From Ampelomyces quisqualis (Eukaryota; Ascomycota; Dothideomycetes; Pleosporales; Phaeosphaeriaceae): a stretch of 64,000 bases of DNA. Position numbers and translations under genes: made by a program. The notes under the pieces were generated by a model. It had not been told where the DNA came from. It worked only from the letters and a program-made list of their open reading frames with translations, and searched no databases. Numbering within the stretch: position 1 is the first letter of the stretch; every line of letters begins with the position of its first letter. Below are positions 63,805-64,000 of this stretch, piece by piece. Location of the stretch: NCBI GenBank assembly GCA_018398575.1, contig JAGTXZ010000010.1:2356001-2420000 (forward strand). Direction: 5' to 3'.

Positions 63805-64000
63805 ATGTATTGTTCTGAACCGGATTATCCTACTGCGGAGTACCAAGGTTATCTGGACGATCGTCAATCAAGGCTACACAAGGCCGATCCACACATTTCT
63901 GGCCGGCAACACTCTCCACACGACGACGTCAGTCCTACAGTACAGCTCCCGGAACTTGCTCGCTTAGCCGGACTGATCTATCGTTCCCGTGTACGAAGTA
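63805..64000 (+). CDS. Partial ORF running off the window end, possible transcription-factor fragment
   Basis: From an ATG at 63805 the frame stays open to the window end: MYCSEPDYPTAEYQGYLDD, then ISGRQHSPHDD, then ELARLAGLIYRSRV. The last segment resembles helices in the C-terminal regulatory domains of fungal Zn2Cys6 transcription factors, but the match is short. It may be an internal exon of a larger gene continuing beyond 64000. Confidence 0.3.
   Translation, partial: MYCSEPDYPTAEYQGYLDDRQSRLHKADPHISGRQHSPHDDVSPTVQLPELARLAGLIYRSRVRS

Overview
This window is nuclear DNA from a filamentous ascomycete (Pezizomycotina). The gene content looks most like a dothideomycete, but that is an inference from family resemblance and no tree was built. 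The evidence is short GT-AG introns of about 45-70 bp with CTAAC/CTGAC-like branch sites, dense genes on both strands with short intergenic gaps, and families such as NTE1, ChAPs/exomer, DUF1765, acid trehalase, BYS1-type thaumatin-like proteins and plant-cell-wall enzymes. No tRNA, rRNA or CRISPR was seen.

Layout. 1-8944: 3' end of the phospholipase gene NTE1, mitochondrial glycine decarboxylase P protein (with a GC-AG last intron), and a secreted GH65 acid trehalase. 9307-14108: a repeat-bearing disordered protein, a smaller related gene, and a decayed third copy of the same domain. 14382-25596: a housekeeping block with two divergent promoters: RCC1-repeat protein // uS9 ribosomal protein, then exomer ChAP // HIR3 histone-chaperone subunit. 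25597-34865: a gene-poor stretch of about 9 kb with a broken SNF2-type helicase remnant, an AT-rich block that looks RIP-mutated, decayed direct repeats, and one intact pectate lyase (PL3).

34866-40966: a small PPxY membrane protein, a disordered protein with a poly-serine tract, and a large DUF676 lipase-like protein. 41274-46301: an accessory patch with one apparently intact aminoglycoside-phosphotransferase-like (APH) kinase gene, one clearly deleted APH copy and one weaker fragment, and an alpha/beta-hydrolase of the acyl-protein-thioesterase class. 46302-47563 holds AT-rich DNA and a near-perfect 36-bp-arm hairpin nested with a MITE-like inverted repeat. 47564-48669: a secreted thaumatin-like protein with a C-terminal chitin-binding module, followed by a nonsense-interrupted second module.

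50526-57175: housekeeping genes again: TFIIB, ATP synthase subunit h (divergent pair) and a DUF1765 protein. 58513-60578: a small Cys-rich protein whose 3' end lies in a 19-bp minisatellite, and a CE12 rhamnogalacturonan acetylesterase. 60723-61702: a short-chain dehydrogenase. The last 2.3 kb has only broken or partial ORFs.

Functional themes: pectin attack (PL3 and CE12), trehalose use, and a secreted chitin-binding candidate fit a plant-associated or saprotrophic lifestyle. The most unusual material is the three-copy unknown domain family, the decaying thaumatin/CBM18 gene, and the hairpin whose arm matches DNA just upstream of the intact APH gene.
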